Assembly (NCBI GenBank): GCA_002778195.1
Contig: PCDI01000005.1
Location: forward strand, 2,294,124 to 2,358,123
DNA from: Raffaelea ambrosiae
Taxonomy: Eukaryota; Ascomycota; Sordariomycetes; Ophiostomatales; Ophiostomataceae
Direction of reading: 5' to 3'
Length of the DNA: 64,000 nt
Below the pieces are notes generated by a model that was given only the letters and a program-made list of their open reading frames with translations, was not told where the DNA came from and made no database searches. Of this stretch, positions 1-10,476 are shown piece after piece. The stretch's first letter is position 1. Every line of letters begins with the position of its first letter. The translations under genes and the position numbers were made by a program.

Positions 1-1224
1 GCCACCGTGCGCCAGGATCGCGCGCTCGCACGCCTGGAAGGCGGCCTCCGCCGCCAGGTACTTGGCGCTGTTGGCGGCCACGCCCACGGCGTCCTGCCGC
101 ACGCTCGGGTCGTCCTTGCTGGCGTCGTACAGCCGCGCCGCGTGGTACGTCGCCAGCTTGGCCGCCTCCAGCCGCATGTACGCGTCTGCCAGCGGGTGCG
201 CGACGCCCTGGTTCTGCCCGATTGGCCGCTGGAACACCACGCGCTCGCGCGCGTACGCCGCCGCCCGCCCCAGCGCCGCGTACCCCAGCCCCAGCGCCTC
301 GCCGGCCAGCAGACACCGCTCCGCGTTCATGCCGTGCAGCACCACCCGGAAGCCCTGGCCCTCGGCGCCGATCAGGCTGTCCGCCGGGATGCGGTAGTCG
401 TCAAAGAAGACCTCGTTGGCGTCCACCGCGCGCGCGCCCATCTTCTTGATCCGCCGCATCGTCAGCCCCGGCTGCGTCCGGTCCAGGTCGATGCAGAACA
501 GCGACAGGCCCTCGCTCGGCCGGCGCGCGGCGTCGTCGCGCGGCGTCGTCCGCGCCAGCAGAATCATCTTGCGCGCCACCTGCGCGCACGTGATCCAGAT
601 CTTCTGCCCCGTCACCGCGTACGACCCGTCCGCCTGCTTCCGCGCCGTCGTCGTCAGCCGCAGCGTGTCCAGCCCGGCGTTGGGCTCCGTCACCCCAAAG
701 CACACCCGCCACGTGCCGTTGATGATGTGCGGGATCGTCACCGCCAGCTGCGCCGGCGTGCCGAACCGCGCCAGCGGCTGCGTCGCGTACACGTTGGCGT
801 GGATCGCCTGCGCGCCCGCCATGCCCGCTCCGCTCTCCGCAATCGTCTGCATCATCATCACCGCGTCCTGGATGCCCAGCCCGGCCCCGCCGAGCGCCTC
901 CGGCAGCGCCGTGCCCAGCCAGCCGTCCCGCGCCATCGCCGCGTGGAACGCGGTCGGGTCCTGCTCCTTCTGGTCGTGCTCCTGCCAGTATGTGTTGGGG
1001 AACTGGGCGCACAGCTGCCCGACCGCCTCGCGGATCGTCAGCTGCGTGTCCGTGAAGCCGTGCGTGTCCATCAGCCGCCGCGGCCGCGTGGTCGAGAACG
1101 CCGCCGCCGCCGCGGCCGCGTTGGTGGAGGAGGAGACCGGCCACCGGCAGGCCGGTCGGTGTGGGGGGAGGACGCACCGCCGGCCGGCACGCCAGACGGA
1201 CGGGGCAGCAACAGGCCGCGACAT
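1..1224 (-). CDS. Acyl-CoA dehydrogenase, probably mitochondrial (3' end cut by window edge)
   Basis: FAD-dependent acyl-CoA dehydrogenase, which introduces an alpha-beta double bond into an acyl-CoA. One uninterrupted frame of 408 codons runs from the ATG at 1224 to base 1 without a stop. The first ~50 residues are rich in Arg, Ser and Ala and end in FSTTRP, like a fungal mitochondrial presequence. An N-terminal helical domain follows, then the FAD-contacting CFGVTEPNAGLDT motif (about residue 170), the beta domain, and the C-terminal RPIGQNQGVAHPLAD segment. The frame reaches the conserved AHGG just before the edge, so about 40-50 residues are missing. It is not glutaryl-CoA dehydrogenase by its motifs; substrate unknown. 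It is transcribed divergently from the CoA-transferase at 1765, suggesting linked roles in acyl-CoA metabolism. Confidence 0.9.
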   Translation of the reverse strand, partial: MSRPVAAPSVWRAGRRCVLPPHRPACRWPVSSSTNAAAAAAAFSTTRPRRLMDTHGFTDTQLTIREAVGQLCAQFPNTYWQEHDQKEQDPTAFHAAMARDGWLGTALPEALGGAGLGIQDAVMMMQTIAESGAGMAGAQAIHANVYATQPLARFGTPAQLAVTIPHIINGTWRVCFGVTEPNAGLDTLRLTTTARKQADGSYAVTGQKIWITCAQVARKMILLARTTPRDDAARRPSEGLSLFCIDLDRTQPGLTMRRIKKMGARAVDANEVFFDDYRIPADSLIGAEGQGFRVVLHGMNAERCLLAGEALGLGYAALGRAAAYARERVVFQRPIGQNQGVAHPLADAYMRLEAAKLATYHAARLYDASKDDPSVRQDAVGVAANSAKYLAAEAAFQACERAILAHGG

Positions 1225-1764
1225 GGTGGGCGGGAAACCGAGAACGAAAAGATTAGACGATGCAGTGAAAAGGGATGGGCCACCAAGTGCGTCTGAGCAA
1301 AACGTGCCGTGCGCCAAGCGTATCTCGTGTGGTGGGGACAGGAGCAGCAGTCGACAGCAACGTCCTATCCCTCGCCCGCAGACTATAAGGGGACGGCGGT
1401 CGACCTCTGCCGTGGTGTGTCGGGTGTGTCGGGTGGTCGGGCCAGACGTTCTGGGAGTCGGCTTCTTTGCCTCCCGGCACTCCACTCAAAGCAAGTAGCC
1501 GAACTCCCCCGCACGATCGGCTCCATGCTAGTTGGGCATATAGCCGAATGGGCGCTTGCCCACATGCCAATGCCCCCCCCCCCCCTCAACATGGCCCTTC
1601 CGTGAGCCGAGCTTGTCCCGGGGAGGCCCGTGGCTTGAGCCGTGGGAGGGCAGCTGTACTTTTTCTGGCTCTGCCGCGATCGCATGGATCTGGCAGGCGT
1701 TGCGTCGTGTGGCCGGACATTGTGATCTTGGGGCTTCCACCAAGCCGGACAGACAGTGCGCAGC
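1225..1764. promoter_or_regulatory. Shared promoter of acyl-CoA dehydrogenase and CoA-transferase
   Basis: 540-bp intergenic region between two divergent genes, the only upstream DNA available to both. It holds a C-run at about 1573-1586 and no convincing coding frame. The CTACCCC(A/G)A element found upstream of the lactam genes is absent. Confidence 0.6.
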
Positions 1765-3189
1765 ATGGCCTCCTTCAGTCGATCGGCGAGCCGCCTGGCG
1801 GCCAGGCCATACACATGGGCCCAGCTCGACGCAAACGGTCGCACATGCTTCGCGGCCCAAGAGAGGCGGCGAGCCAGGCTGGCCCCGTGGCCGTCGGCTC
1901 GCTCACCCGGCCACCACCTGCGGGCCTTTTCGTCCACCCCCCCGGCCGGGAAACAAGCACACCACCAAAAAAAACAACAACAACAGAAGCCGCCTCTGCC
2001 GCTGGACGGCATCACGGTCGTCAGCCTCGAGCACGCCGTGGCCGCGCCCTTTTGCACGCGCCAGCTGGCCGACCTCGGCGCCCGCGTCATCAAGGTCGAG
2101 CGCCCCGGCGTCGGCGACTTTGCCCGCCAGTACGACACCCGCACCCGCGGCCTCGCCTCCTACTTTGTCTGGGCCAACCGCTCCAAGGAGAGCGTCGCCC
2201 TGGACATCAAGAAGCCGCGCGACCGCCGCGTCCTCGACGCCCTCGTCGCCCGCGCCGACGTCCTCGTGCAGAACTTGGCGCCGGGCGCCAGCGGCCGCCT
2301 CGGCCTGTCCTACGAGACGCTGCACCCCCGCCATCCCCGGCTGATCGTCTGCGACATCTCCGGCTACGGCGCCTCCGGGCCCTACCGCGACAAGAAGGCC
2401 TACGACCTGCTCGTCCAGAGCGAGGCCGGCGTGCTCAGCGTCACCGGCACCCCCGACGCCCCCGCCAAGGTCGGCCTCTCCATCGCCGACATCGCCGCCG
2501 GCATGTACGCCTACTCCAACGTCCTGGCCGCCCTCCTGCGCCGCGGCACCACCGGCCAGGGCGCCCACATCGACATCTCCATGCTCGAGGCCCTCGCCGA
2601 GTGGATGTCCTACCCGCTGTACTACGCCTTTGCCGGCGCCCCGCCACCCGACCGCGCCGGCGCCGCCCACGGCTCCATCTATCCTTACGGGCCGTTTGAG
2701 ACCGGTGGGACCGGCGGGACCGGCGGGACGGGGGAGACGGGGGAGACGGGCCGCACCGCGTCGTCCGTCATGCTCGGCGTCCAGAACGAGCGCGAATGGG
2801 TCGCGCTCTGCACCCACGTCGTCAGCGACGCCGGCCTCGCCACCGACCCCCGGTTCGCGACCAACGCGCTGCGCTCGCAGAACCGCGACGCGCTCAAGGC
2901 CATCCTCGTCGCCAGCTTCGCCGGCCAGCCCACGGACGCCGTGCTGGCCAAGCTGGACGCGGCCGGCATCGCCAATGCGCAGGTCAACGACATGCACGGC
3001 GTGTGGGCGCACAAGCAGCTCGCCGCGCGGAACCGCTGGACGGAGGTGGACACGCCGGCCGGGAAGGTCCCGGCGCTGCTGCCGCCGGGCGTGGCCGACG
3101 CGGCGGGCGCGCGGATGGATGCCGTGCCGGCTCTGGGGCAGCATACGGAGGCCATTCTGGCCGAGCTGGGTCTGGATGGGGGAGAATGA
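1765..3189 (+). CDS. Class III CoA-transferase (CaiB/BaiF family), probably mitochondrial
   Basis: Moves CoA between carboxylic acids through an enzyme-bound aspartyl-CoA. Intronless, 474 residues from the ATG at 1765; the frame is open further upstream but has no earlier ATG close by. Residues 1-75 are basic and Ser-rich with an FSSTPP end, like a mitochondrial leader. The family fold starts at PLDGITVVSLEHAVAAPF; GYGASGPYRDKKAYD is conserved, and Asp242 in LSIADIAAGMYAY aligns with the catalytic Asp of formyl-CoA transferase. A Gly/Thr-rich insert near residues 312-330 comes from a minisatellite. Mitochondrial eukaryotic relatives include succinyl-CoA:glutarate CoA-transferase, but the substrate cannot be read from sequence. 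Its divergent neighbour is an acyl-CoA dehydrogenase, also with a mitochondrial leader. Confidence 0.9.
   Translation: MASFSRSASRLAARPYTWAQLDANGRTCFAAQERRRARLAPWPSARSPGHHLRAFSSTPPAGKQAHHQKKQQQQKPPLPLDGITVVSLEHAVAAPFCTRQLADLGARVIKVERPGVGDFARQYDTRTRGLASYFVWANRSKESVALDIKKPRDRRVLDALVARADVLVQNLAPGASGRLGLSYETLHPRHPRLIVCDISGYGASGPYRDKKAYDLLVQSEAGVLSVTGTPDAPAKVGLSIADIAAGMYAYSNVLAALLRRGTTGQGAHIDISMLEALAEWMSYPLYYAFAGAPPPDRAGAAHGSIYPYGPFETGGTGGTGGTGETGETGRTASSVMLGVQNEREWVALCTHVVSDAGLATDPRFATNALRSQNRDALKAILVASFAGQPTDAVLAKLDAAGIANAQVNDMHGVWAHKQLAARNRWTEVDTPAGKVPALLPPGVADAAGARMDAVPALGQHTEAILAELGLDGGE
2700..2750. repeat. GGGACCGGC/GGGGAGACG minisatellite inside the CoA-transferase gene
   Basis: Short tandem copies of a 9-bp unit, in frame, code for a Gly-Thr/Gly-Glu-Thr loop. 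The array keeps the reading frame, so length changes would add or remove three residues at a time. Confidence 0.75.
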
Positions 3190-3430
3190 GGAGCACCACG
3201 ACCGGTTGCGGGAACAGGGAAAAAGAGCCAATGCGTTGGAAGAAGGAAGGGCTAGGCTAGGTACATGCAACGGGAAACGTAGTTAAGACAGCCAAAAAAA
3301 AAAAAAAAAAACATTTACGGAAACAGGATTCAACAGTGTCCCTCCCGCCGTTGTCGACTGTTGAATGATGGACCGGTGTCCATGGGCCTCGTGAGCATCC
3401 CAATCCGTCGCTGGACAATCTGTACGCCGC

Positions 3431-5269
3431 CTACAGCGTGTACCGGAACGCCGGATGCCTGTGGCCCAGCAGATGCTGCGCTCCTGCCAGGCGGCCGTCG
3501 CGCTGGCCCCCCTCGCGCTGGCGGTTCTCCCACTTCGAGTAGGCCATCTGGGCGAGCACGGTGAGCATGCAGATGACCAGGAACGCCAGGCTGACCGAGT
3601 GGCCCACGACGTAGTCGGGTCTGGGACGGAGGATTAGCATGGGCACGCGGAAGGAGAAAGGCAGCGCAGGGAAGAGCGCCGCTCGCAAACGTACGCATCC
3701 TTGGCCAGGTAGATGAACGTGGCAATAAAAGCCGAGCAGTTGGCAAAGGCCACCAGCGCGCCCAGGCCGGTGGCCCGGACGTAGTGCGGCGCCAGGTTGT
3801 TGGACAGCACGCTCATGACCAGCGTGGGCACCGGGTAGATGCCGGCCGCGATCAGGAACGTGCCGCCGTAGCGGACGCTGCTCTTGGTCGCCGCCAGCAG
3901 CATGATGTACCCGGCCGCCGCCACCAGACACCAAAAGGCCATGATGGGGCCGCGGGACTTGATGCGGTCCGAGTAGTACGCCGAGCCCAGCACGGTGACA
4001 AAGCCGGCCATGTACGGCGGCACGGTAAACAGCTGCGCCGTGGTGGCCTGGTAGCCGAGCCCGCTGATGATAGTCGGCAGGAAGAGGGAGTAGCTCTGGA
4101 GACGGGTGCATCGGGTTAGGATGGATCACGTGGCTGGGATGGTCGGAGGACCGGGGAAAAGGGGGGGGAAGGGACGCACGTAGAGAGACACCAGCAGGCT
4201 GAACCAGATAAAGGAGCAAAAGTAGGTCTGCGGCGCCCGGAACGCCATACGGACCCAGTGCCAGTTGAAGTGCTCGTCGTTGACGTCTTCGGTATCGTTG
4301 GCGCCGTGCGCGTCTTCAATGAGCCGCTTCATGGCAGCGTCGCGCTCCTCGGCGGTCAGGAAGCGCGACTCGGCCGGGGTGTGCGGCAGCACGAAGAAGC
4401 AGACCAGGCCAAAGACTGTCGTCAGGATGCCCTCGACTGCGATGTTAGGACGGGCCGCCAACGGCGGGGGAAGCCGGGGGGGAAGCCGGGGGGGAAGCCG
4501 GGAAGAAACCGAGACGTACTGAAAAAAATCCACGGCCAGCGGTTGTAGCGGCCGACGTGGATCTTGGCCAGGCCCGTGGCCAGGAGGCCGCCAAAGGCGC
4601 CGCTGAGCGGCGCGGCGCAGTAGAAGAGGCCGATGCGCATGCCCATCTCGTGGCGGCGGTAGAACATGGCCAGGTACACGAGGATGCCGCCGAGCAGGCC
4701 GCCCTCGAAGAGGCCCAGCAGCAGGCGGCAGACGACCAGGCCGGCCAGGGACTGGGTGAAGCCGATCATGGTGCTGACGAGCCCCCAGAGGGTGATGAGG
4801 GCGGGCAGGTAGAAGCCGGCCTTGACGCGCTTGACGATCCAGTTGCTGGGCACGTCGATGAGGATGTAGAGGATGTAGAACACCAGCAGCGCCACGTTGA
4901 AGCTGGTGCCCGTCGTGATGTGCAGGTCTTCTGTGAGGCCGTCGATCTTGGCGTTTCCAATGTTGGACCGATCGATGAAGGCGAGAAGCCTGGGGGGTTA
5001 GTGTTTGAGAAGGAGAAGACATTTTGGGGGGAAAGAGGGCCGATTTTTGTTTGGGGGGGGTCTGCTTTGGGGGTTTTTTTCTTCTTTCTTCTTTCTTCTT
5101 TTCTAATCTGTTGGCCAAGTTCGACGCACCAAATTCCAAAAAGCCACGGCATCAGGCGCAGGTCAAACTTCCAGCAGAGCCTTCGATGCATGGCCGCGTC
5201 GATGGGCATGATGGGCTGCTCCTTGCGGAGCGCCTCGACGTGCGACTCGGCCGGCTTGGATATTTCCAT
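3431..5269 (-). CDS. MFS transporter, anion:cation symporter (allantoate/nicotinate permease) type
   Basis: Plasma-membrane H+-coupled carrier for an organic anion or vitamin-like substrate. Exons on the minus strand are 5269-5130, 4989-4520, 4436-4180, 4095-3695 and 3620-3431; all junctions keep frame and give 485 residues. ACS-family marks are LRLMPWLFGIWLLAFIDRSNIGNAK in TM1 (split by intron 1), DVPSNWIVKR after TM2, RLLLGLFEGGLLGG in TM4, and FFIEGILT in TM6. The first ATG in frame with exon 1 is at 5269; upstream there are only non-ATG codons. It lies tail to tail with the CoA-transferase, about 240 bp apart. Fungal relatives carry allantoate, nicotinate, pantothenate or similar nitrogenous anions; which one cannot be told here. 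Confidence 0.9.
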
Positions 5270-6720
5270 GTCGACGTCGTTGTGATATCTTCCCTGTACG
5301 TCGATTGTCGGGGACACGTCTTCACAGGTGGTACAGAAGGAGAACAGAGCGAAGGAGAACAGAGCGGAGGGAAAAAAGGAAGAAAACAGGGAGAACAGAA
5401 GGGGATCCGAAAATCAGACACAAGTGGGCAGGGGCCCTAGAGATATGGTATCCTGCGAACCGTCCTGGATATGGGAGCACACTGATGTACACACACCGTC
5501 TAGTCCGTTTAGGGCCAGTCGTGTTCACACGAGCAAGGAAGAGGTAGCCAAGAGTGTGACCAAGGGTAGCCGACTAGACAGCTGTCTTCCTTGCTGGGGG
5601 GCACGCCTCAACGCTTCCTCCTCCCTGACCATGTCTTTGCATCAGTCCGGCGGTGATTGGCATGCCAAGGGGCGACAGCAGGGTCCTCCCCACAGTTGCG
5701 CCCCAGCTCGGTGCGTCTTGGCCCGCCCCATCGTGGAGACGGGCGTGCGGGCGTGCGGGGAAGGCTGGTCAGATATGGCAGGGGGGGGCAAAACATGATC
5801 CTGCCTGGGGGGGGGTGGTTCGGGTTTCCCCCCCATTTGTGCGCCAGGGATTGGGCAGCAGGTGTCGCCCACTGGCAGCACGGCAAGGGTTCTCTGCAGA
5901 CCGTCTTTTCCGTCTTTCCGAAGTATCTCCTGTGCAGAGACAACTGCGTCGACAGCGTATTGCCGAGCCTATCTATGAGAAAAAAAATAGAGAGAACATC
6001 GACAAACCTCATTCGGAGCGCAGGCGGCCAAGGCCGGGGATGCTCCACTGCCCACGACCGATGGACCGGACCACCATATTGCCGGAAGAGCCTCGTTTGT
6101 GGAGGTCGTTGTGGAGATCGAAAAGGCAACAGTCTTCCGCCATCGCACCATCTTTGGGAACGGCTGCCTCGTTCCTGGCGCCCTTCTGCTTCTGGTGACT
6201 CCACAAAGAGGCTGTGGATGGCAAGCCGGGCTGGCCACACGACAACAACACAACAAGCCGCCACCGCCTTGGGGAGGGGGCACCAGACCAGTTAAGCATA
6301 CTGGCGTCTTGGAAGAAGCAAGCAAAGAACACTAGTGCCAAGCCAGTGGACTGCCCACCCGAACTTGGCTTGTGCGCCACGCACTTGGCGAGCGGGTGGA
6401 TTTCGCAGTACGCAACATCGACGTGAACGGCCAGTTCAGAGCAGCCATTTTCGACCCAAGTTGTTCAATCTGAACTAGATTGAACTGCGCAGAACAACCA
6501 AGCGGAAAATAGCCAAGGAATTCGGTTGTGTACCCGATCCAAGGTCCAGAGAGCAAACGTGTTGCTCTCTGGCAAGTCTCATCCAACAACAATCCAGTCT
6601 GCATCAAAAGGCCATTCATTTCAGTCTACAAAGCCGGTAGCCAATCTTATTACTCAACAGAGCCAATGATACAATGAACAAAAAAAAGTGCAAACCCCTT
6701 CGCTGCCGAGCCCTTTTCTC
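5270..6720. other. Intergenic, upstream of the MFS carrier and downstream of the symporter
   Basis: About 1.45 kb. The first 150 bp beside the MFS start is rich in GAACAGAG(C/A)GAA-type purine repeats (5333-5405). The rest shows no frame with coding character on either strand and no recognisable RNA gene. Confidence 0.5.
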
Positions 6721-9199
6721 TTAATTAGACGCCGTCTTGCTCTCCATCAGGACACTCGTGTGCTGGACCGGTGTGTCGGAACGCCCGGTTGCCACGCCAT
6801 CGAGAGCCTTCTCGGACGACTGGGGCTTGCCGCCCTTGGGTACGCCCCACGACACAAACGACCAGATGCTCTTGCGGCCCTGCCATATGGGCAACACGGT
6901 GATGGTGAGCGCGCCGTAGAACGCCCACAGGAACACGACGACCACCCAGCCCTTGAAGAAGCCCTTGCTGAAGATGTAGCTGGTGCCGTACATGGGAATG
7001 GGCCACAGAAGCAGGTAGCAGAACGTCAGCACCACGCTGGCAATGATGGCGTTGTTGCGCGCACGCACCAGGCGCTGGTTCCGGGCCGGCGTCATCACGT
7101 CGTGGTCGTTCTCGTCCGAATCGGAGGGCGCGTGCGCGATGGCCGCGGCCGACGCGTCGACGTTCTTCTTGATGTCCTTGAGGAGGTCCCAGTTGTAGTT
7201 GTCGGGGCGCAGGAACGTGAGCGCGGGCACGAGAATCAGGGGGGCCGTGAGACTCATTCTTGTGTCGGTTGTCGCGATTAGCAAGACGCTGGCATCGGTA
7301 TCGGTTTTTGCCGACCCCCATACGGAAAAAAATAATACAAATACTCACATGTTGCCCGCCACCAGGGGGTGCAGCTCGCTCGTGGAGGCCAGCGTCACTT
7401 CCCCGTAATGCGTGTAGGCCGTCAGGAGCCAGGCCATGACGCCGGCGGCCGAGCCAATGAGCGGCGCGGCCACCACAACAAAGGCCGGCTGCTTTTTCCA
7501 CATCACCGTGCAGGCCATCGGGACAATGGCCGAATCCACAAAAATGCCAATCACCGTCACAATGTAGTTCACCTGTTGCGGGCATGAGTCAGCGGTTCGA
7601 TGGCCTGGCGGAGGGGGGGGGCAGGGGGCCCGACTTGGACGTACCGAGAAGCCGGCGTGGTTGAAGCCGATGGCCGTGCCGAGGACAGTGATGGCAAAGC
7701 CCACCACCGTCAGTCGCGAGACGCGGAGAAGGTCCTGCGGCGTGGCCTTGGGGTTGATGTACGCCTGGTAGACGTCGTGGGTCATCATGGCCGAGGTCGC
7801 CATGGTCTCCGAGCTCATCGCACTCGTCACAGCCATGAACAGCATCAGAAGGACCGCCACGCCGCCGCCCTTGCCCCAGAGGGCCAACGCAGCATAGGGC
7901 ATCGCCATGCCTAAAAGAAAAGAAAAGAAAAACGTTAGCTCGCATGTTTGGTGGGTGGGGGGGGGGGCCACATGTCTACTCCCACGTACCCGTCGACGTC
8001 TCGTAGGCCGTCATCGCATTGGGGTAGGTCGGGAACGACGGCAGGTGCTCAATGGCGGCCGCGGCCAGGCCGTACGTCGACGCGAGGCAGAACGGAATCG
8101 TGAACCAGCAGCTCCCGCCGAGCAGGTACCCGAGGAGCGTGCCGGCCGGATCGGACGCAATGGCCTTTTGCGACAGCTGGGAGTCGACGGCCGCGGAGAA
8201 GCCGCTGCCAATAAACACCAGACCAATGTTGCCGCCGGACACGCTGCGCATCGTGAGGTACTGGCCGCCCGCGTTGCCGTCCACGGGCTTCCGGATGGCC
8301 GCCTCTTTGAGCAGCTCCCACATGCGGTCGGACGAGCCGATCAGGTCGGAGGTCGAGTAGCAGATGAACAGCGACGCGAGCATGATGATGTAAATGATGA
8401 CCGTGTGGACCTGTCGAGCCTGGCTGTTAGCGTACGTGGCACCGTGTTGTTTGCGGAGCAACAAACGAAACCGCTTGCCCAGTCGGTAATAAACGTCGCC
8501 TTGATGCCGCCAAAGAGCGTGTAGATGACGACGCCAATGGGAAACAGCGCGCAGATGGCATCGCGGTTGGCGCCCGTCAGCACCTCGTACACCGTCGAGC
8601 CGCCGACGAGCAGGTTCACCGAGGCAAAGAACTGGTAGAAGAGGGCGTAGACGCCGAGGATGATGTGCGCCGCCGCGCCGTACCGGTGCCGCGCCACTTC
8701 GAGGAACGTATGGGCCGCCGGCGCCCGGCGCTTGAGCTCAATCGCGAACACGGAGAACAGGAGAATCTGGACCGAGGCGCCGGCGCCGTACCAGAACGGG
8801 CCGGACACGCCGTACGAATAGCCGTAGGTCGTCGAGGTCAGCAGCGTCGCCGCAATCGTCCACGAAGACACGACGGCCGAGGCCGACAGGCCCGACTTGA
8901 CCGTGTGCTTGGCCGTGGTGAACATTTCTGCGCCTGTGTTAGTACTCGGCCGAGCCAAGGAGACGGACGTTTTGTTCCTTTTTTTTTTGCTTTTTTTTTT
9001 TTTTTTTTTCTTTTTTCGTCGTGGCAGCATGCCATCATCCCCGCCACGTACCAGAATCCTGCTTCTCGGCTCGGTATTTCGACAGAAACATCGAGAGGAG
9101 AGACATGCCGATGGCAAAAATGGCACCCACGCCCACGACGATGCCGTAGCCGACCCCACTGGAGAAGGGCGCCTCGATCTGAAGGCCGCTGTCCGCCAT
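6721..9199 (-). CDS. Sodium:solute symporter family protein, DUR3/urea-permease type
   Basis: Polytopic plasma-membrane symporter; fungal relatives take up urea and polyamines. Exons are 9199-9052, 8927-8479, 8410-7990, 7910-7645, 7572-7349 and 7258-6721, giving 681 residues with every junction in frame. DUR3-like landmarks: EMFTTAKHTVKSGL after TM1, SSWTIAATLL, GGIKATFITDWVHTVIIY and GFSAAVDSQLSQKAIASDP. The DWVHT join requires an intron (8411-8478) with a GC donor, GCAAGC, and AG acceptor; a GT alternative would insert ASGF into a conserved stretch. The upstream region has two copies of CTACCCC(A/G)A and four GATA sites. It is the likely uptake route for urea or a related amide in the nitrogen-scavenging block; substrate not proven. 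Confidence 0.92.
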
Positions 9200-9450
9200 G
9201 GCTGCTAGATCATGAGAGAAAGAAAACCAGTGTCAATGAACCGCCTAGCCGAGAGTAAACAAAAAAAAAGAGATAGACGACTATTCACAGCACGGGGTCG
9301 GGGCTACCGATCTACGCGTATGTTTCCCACCAGGACGGAAAATAGGGAAAGCATGGGGAAAGGGCCGACGTGTTTATAGAAATGGATTGCTTCTATCTCG
9401 CAATCGAAATCGAGAGCTTCGTACGCCTCATCACTGGAAGCAGCACAGTG

Positions 9451-9877
9451 TTATCAGCGGGCCGCCTTTTGTATGGAGCCTGCCCGGCGCCTGGAAGAGA
9501 GCAAAAGGGACACAACCATGCTCTGTCAATCCAGGCGTTATCAGACGTGGCTGGCCTCTGGGCACTGGCCTTGTTCTGGTGAAGAATCAAGCACGACTTG
9601 GGGCCCTCCGAGGGGGATACGAAGTAGCATCGCTGTCCACGCCGGCCAATACGTAGATCAAGTATACAAAGCCCCTGATTCCTTGACGGTTAGCGGCAGT
9701 TCTTGCCGTTCTGAGAAGATAACAGATACACACGGCATCTGGCAGATTGCTGGGTGCGACCACGCCAGGGTCTCTAGTGCCCGTGGCTCGTCGGTTTGCC
9801 GTGGAGCCCAGGCGTGGGATATTGCGTTGGCAATGGACCATGCAGTGTGGTGAAGCAAGTGGAGCCTTGGCAGATAA
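9451..9877. promoter_or_regulatory. Four GATA-type sites upstream of the symporter
   Basis: TTATCA (that is, TGATAA on the minus strand) occurs at 9451-9456 and 9538-9543, and AGATAA at 9717-9722 and 9872-9877. HGATAR is the site of AreA-type nitrogen regulators in filamentous fungi. The sites lie 250-680 bp upstream of the start at 9199. Function is inferred from motif and context. Confidence 0.45.
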
Positions 9878-9885
9878 CCTTCTTT

Positions 9886-9909
9886 TTCTACCCCAATATC
9901 TACCCCGAG
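9886..9909 (+). promoter_or_regulatory. Paired CTACCCC(A/G)A elements upstream of the symporter
   Basis: Two copies lie 11 bp apart, TTCTACCCCAA then ATCTACCCCGA, about 690 bp upstream of the symporter start and 9 bp from a GATA site. The same element recurs upstream of LamA, LamB, the aldehyde dehydrogenase and the GABA-type permease. Confidence 0.45.
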
Positions 9910-10358
9910 GAGCCCCATTCTTCTGATGGCCGCCGGGCAACGGGACTAGCCCGCCATCGCAAGAGTCGTTGTTTCACCACATTGTGTGCGAATTGTCGTT
10001 CGAGCCGAAACCGAGAGGTCCTGCTGCGACGTTGTCAGGAGTGGTACGCACTGCACGAAATGGCGTCTAGACGGTGTCGACTGTGCTCTCCGGGAGTCGA
10101 GTCGAGCCGGGACTGGCGACCAGACAGCACAATCGTCTCTCGAGCCCTGTCGCAAGACGTTTAACGAGTCATCAGGAAGAGAGAAGATAGGAGTGGTTTC
10201 ACAAGACCTTTTGTTTTCAACAACCACCAGCGCTTTGGGAGTCGCCTCCATCCAGTGGTTGTTCCACCAAGCAGCGACCAATACAACACAAAAAACACGT
10301 GCATCCCACACTTTCTTCAGTTGTAGTTAGGCCAGGGCTCGTGCACAGGGGGGGGATA

Positions 10359-10476
10359 ACAGAGTAAATGGATAAATATATAGTACTCTGTAGAAACGAC
10401 CAGGCGGGAGAAATTGATATAATAATTTGCGTCTCGCCGCGGATTTGTCGAAAATAGTGGATCCACTGCTATTTTC
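10359..10476. repeat. AT-rich segment with two inverted repeats
   Basis: ACAGAGTA at 10359-10366 pairs perfectly with TACTCTGT at 10384-10391. GAAAATAG at 10450-10457 pairs with CTATTTTC at 10469-10476, with the self-complementary TGGATCCA between them. It could be a decayed mobile-element end or a cruciform; no flanking duplication or coding remnant is visible. Confidence 0.4.

Noticed and set aside
1903..3270. 455-codon open frame on the minus strand
   Set aside because: Complement of the CoA-transferase; Gly/Val/Ala-rich without domain features.
3295..3312. A run after the CoA-transferase as a retroposed poly-A tail
   Set aside because: Too short, no target duplication, and similar A runs occur in many introns and spacers here.
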